A model generated the notes under the pieces. The model saw only the letters and a program-made list of their open reading frames with translations, was not told the DNA's origin and did not search any database. From JADJPL01 sp040382095 (lineage in GTDB: Bacteria > Bacteroidota > Bacteroidia > Chitinophagales > Saprospiraceae), in the NCBI GenBank assembly GCA_040382095.1, contig JBEIGB010000008.1:1-64000 (forward strand): 64,000 nucleotides of DNA, read 5' to 3'. Within the stretch, counting starts at the first letter, position 1. Every line of letters starts with the position of its first letter. Below, piece by piece: positions 61,738 to 64,000 of the stretch. The translations under genes were made by a program, and so were the position numbers.

Positions 61738-62309
61738 ACATTCACTCGATACAGGTTTTTTGCGGTGCGCGAATGGGGAATCAGGAGGCTTTTATCCAGG
61801 CAACGCAAGCGTTGGGCAGCATTCTTGCCCAAAAGAATATCAAAATTGTTTATGGTGGTGGGCAGGTAGGCTTAATGGGAGTTCTGGCAGATGCTGCCCT
61901 TCGGAACGGGGGCTATGTAACCGGGGTCATCCCCACCTTTCTCATGGAAAAAGAGCTTGGCCATAAAGCAATTCAGGAAATGATCGTTGTGGAAACCATG
62001 CACGAGCGCAAAATCCGCATGGCCGGGTTGTCGGATGCCACAATTGCCCTGCCCGGAGGTTTCGGTACGATGGATGAAGTTTTTGAGGTTCTCACAATGG
62101 TACAGCTCGGAAAAATAACCCAACCCGTAGGAATCCTCAACGTAGAAGGATTTTATGATCCGCTCCTGGTGCAGATGCGCCGAATGCACGATGCCGCTCT
62201 GCTCAACAATGCCCATTTGCAGATGCTCATCGTATCCAGGGACCCTCGTGAACTTGTGGAAAAAATATTGGAGGCTCCCACCCTTCCGCTCACCGGAAAA
62301 TGGGATTGA
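61734..62309 (+). CDS. LOG-family (TIGR00730) Rossmann-fold protein
   Basis: A 191-aa protein of the LOG/lysine-decarboxylase-like family. It shows the phosphate-binding YGGGQVGLMG (about 40-49), ETMHERK (87-93) and the signature PGGFGTMDEVFE (107-118). Members cleave nucleotide monophosphates to ribose phosphate and base; plant and bacterial LOG proteins release cytokinins. The natural substrate here is unknown. Its ATG overlaps the mgsA stop. Confidence 0.9.
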   Translation: MNIHSIQVFCGARMGNQEAFIQATQALGSILAQKNIKIVYGGGQVGLMGVLADAALRNGGYVTGVIPTFLMEKELGHKAIQEMIVVETMHERKIRMAGLSDATIALPGGFGTMDEVFEVLTMVQLGKITQPVGILNVEGFYDPLLVQMRRMHDAALLNNAHLQMLIVSRDPRELVEKILEAPTLPLTGKWD

Positions 62310-62344
62310 GCGGACATCCTGATGATCTGGCTTCCTGGCGCGCG

Positions 62345-64000
62345 TCACCGTTCAGGCGGAACCGCGTTTCGATTTTCTTTGGGCCGAACCCATTTCCAGT
62401 ATAAAAATACCGCCAGGCCCAGCCCGGAGATGGCGATGAGCCAGGAAAGCAGCCATTTCAGGCGGGGATCCGGCAACGAGGAATCGTCGCCGTTGAGCGT
62501 CAGGCCGGACCAGTAAAACGGATGGGCCCCTGCGTGAGGATTTTGTGCGATAAACTCTTTTTTTGCGCGTTGAAGGGCTACATCTTTAGGCAAGCCCTTG
62601 CGCAGGTAATAAAAGCAACGCACCACCAACTGCGAAGACCCCGAACGACCGGGGTTCCAAAGCGTAGCCATGAGGCTTTTTGCCCCTGCATACAAAAAGC
62701 CATATCCAAGGCCAAGCGAGCCTTCTCCGCGACGGTACTCGCCGATACTCACCTCAAACCCGCTTAGCACGACGAGGTCGGCGCGCAGGCGGAGTGCATA
62801 CAAATCCCCGGCATATAGGTTCCCGTCTTCTTTTTTATCGCGGGGCGGGGAAAAAGCAACAAAAGCATGTTCCTGTCCGCTGGCAGCAGCCCTTCCGTGC
62901 GTCGCCAGATGTAGGACGCGGAACTGCGGGGCGAGATCGAGAAAATTACCTAAGCTCGCTTCGGTACCCAGTAACATCCGCCCGCCAAAAATCTTTTTGA
63001 GTCCACCCGCTTCGTCGGCATTGTAGGCCATAGGTGAAAATCCCCGGGTATTAGGCCTGAAAACAGGTGCCATGGTAAGCAGGTACTTTCCCCAAAACCG
63101 GCCCCTTGAAGTCCATTGCTTTGACTCCCACAACGCTTTGGCCGAATAGGCGTAACTGGTGCTGTACGTGTTGACGAGGTAAGCGTGGCCCTTAAAGCTA
63201 CCTGGGTTTTCCGGTGCTTTAGTGAGTAATGCCTCAAAAGGGAGGTAGTGCAGAATGCCATCCGGAACGATGATCAGCCTTGTGGGAAGGCCTGCCTGTT
63301 CGACGGCAGGCTCCAACAACTGGCGGTACAGGCGGTGTGAAAGGCGGGCCCAATCCTCGGCAAAACGCGTGGGATACTTTGCTTTTATTATTTCATGCTT
63401 GCTGTTCATCAAAAAAAAGTCCATAACCCCACTCTCGAGCACCTGGCTTTTGGGTATCCTGTAGCCCTGGAAAGTATCCCGGGAGACGACGAAAAGATAT
63501 ATTTGATTTTCGGCAACAAAATATTCGAGCAGTGCCTGATCGGGGGCCAGTAAGGAACGGATTTTTTCCATATCCAGCATTTTGCTGCCTTCAAAGAATC
63601 GCGCATAATCTGACGATTCCAGTGCCAATTCTTTGCGCAGCGTTTCCAGCGCCTCACGTACCCTGGCGATTTCCTGGGCCAGTTGGCTTTCCAGTATCCC
63701 GCGCTCTTTGGCGGCTGCCGCCCAACGTTGCTTTTCAAGTTGGAACAAGGAAGTTTCGAGGGAGCGCTGTTCCGCCAGCAGGCGTGCCGAGATGCCCCTG
63801 AAACGTGGTACACGGGTCAGGTACATCGCATCTGCAAGGCGCTGTTGTTTATATAGTTCGCTAATTTGGAGCGCTCTGGACAGAAAGGACTTGCTGCCGG
63901 AAAACTTCCACGCCTGAAAGTTGGCTTCTAAAGCTTCTGAATACAGGGCATAGTGCACGGGGGCCCATTCCCAGCGCGCTTCTTCGGAGTGGCCAAGGGT
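62345..64000 (-). CDS. CHAT-domain protein with membrane anchor, partial
   Basis: At least 551 aa, open to the window edge, so the N-terminus is missing. Visible parts: a helical, coiled-coil-like region (about the first 150 residues), a CHAT (caspase-like) domain, and a C-terminal helix followed by a short basic tail. The CHAT His is in LHLATHGRAA (codon 62897-62899). Where active members have SACE, this protein reads SGFE (Phe codon 62756-62758), so the nucleophile Cys is absent. It is probably not an active protease of the usual kind. The GTG at 63958 is not a likely start because the frame continues past it. Confidence 0.8.
   Translation of the reverse strand, partial: TLGHSEEARWEWAPVHYALYSEALEANFQAWKFSGSKSFLSRALQISELYKQQRLADAMYLTRVPRFRGISARLLAEQRSLETSLFQLEKQRWAAAAKERGILESQLAQEIARVREALETLRKELALESSDYARFFEGSKMLDMEKIRSLLAPDQALLEYFVAENQIYLFVVSRDTFQGYRIPKSQVLESGVMDFFLMNSKHEIIKAKYPTRFAEDWARLSHRLYRQLLEPAVEQAGLPTRLIIVPDGILHYLPFEALLTKAPENPGSFKGHAYLVNTYSTSYAYSAKALWESKQWTSRGRFWGKYLLTMAPVFRPNTRGFSPMAYNADEAGGLKKIFGGRMLLGTEASLGNFLDLAPQFRVLHLATHGRAAASGQEHAFVAFSPPRDKKEDGNLYAGDLYALRLRADLVVLSGFEVSIGEYRRGEGSLGLGYGFLYAGAKSLMATLWNPGRSGSSQLVVRCFYYLRKGLPKDVALQRAKKEFIAQNPHAGAHPFYWSGLTLNGDDSSLPDPRLKWLLSWLIAISGLGLAVFLYWKWVRPKENRNAVPPER

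Overview
The window looks like chromosome of a Bacteroidota bacterium, most likely of the class Saprospiria. This rests on type IX secretion genes (gldJ, a porP/sprF-like gene, porU, porV), the Bacteroidota promoter motif TAnnTTTG ahead of several genes (twice with TTTG 20-21 bp upstream), few Shine-Dalgarno sites, a rplQ-carA-eno-divIC order after the ribosomal operon, and a crtI-cruF-crtZ carotenoid cluster. The class assignment is inference. I found no tRNA, rRNA, CRISPR array, phage or transposase gene.

Layout. 1-345: two copies of a hairpin repeat. 389-12751: an OmpA-family envelope protein, a ureohydrolase-fold protein without metal ligands, murF and the T9SS block gldJ, porP-like, then divergently porU and porV. 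12759-13390: a repeat copy and RNase P RNA (minus strand). 13497-19310: a same-strand run of an NtrY-like histidine kinase, crtI, cruF, crtZ and a small membrane protein. 19403-23306 (minus): sucD, divIC, eno, carA. 23410-42795 (minus): a nearly complete str-S10-spc-alpha supercluster from rplQ back to rpsL, 33 genes including fusA, secY, map, infA and rpoA. It has a clear promoter before rpsL, a terminator-like hairpin between fusA and rpsJ and a terminator after rplQ.

43108-64000 is a mixed accessory and housekeeping region: fdhD with a membrane protein, a TonB-family protein, a PcrA/UvrD helicase, an AhpD-like protein, a probable unannotated RNA gene, an SRPBCC protein, a membrane AraC-type regulator, a MATE transporter, an S9 peptidase, a fasciclin protein, a cysteine-less thioredoxin-fold protein with a universal stress protein, a D-threonine-aldolase-type enzyme, an ArsR-like regulator, a DinB-like protein, methylglyoxal synthase with a LOG-family protein, and a CHAT-domain protein cut by the right edge.

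Most unusual signals. (1) A dispersed repeat whose copies have long, nearly perfect stems that differ between copies around a nearly constant tip, set between genes and mostly at convergent 3' ends. (2) A promoter-terminator pair at about 48842-49430 enclosing no convincing minus-strand protein gene. (3) Paired TGA-N6-TCA palindromes with the same 22-bp spacing at two unlinked loci (fdhD side and usp side), which suggests a CRP/FNR-type regulon. (4) Three proteins that keep a known fold but lack its catalytic or metal residues (ureohydrolase, thioredoxin, CHAT).
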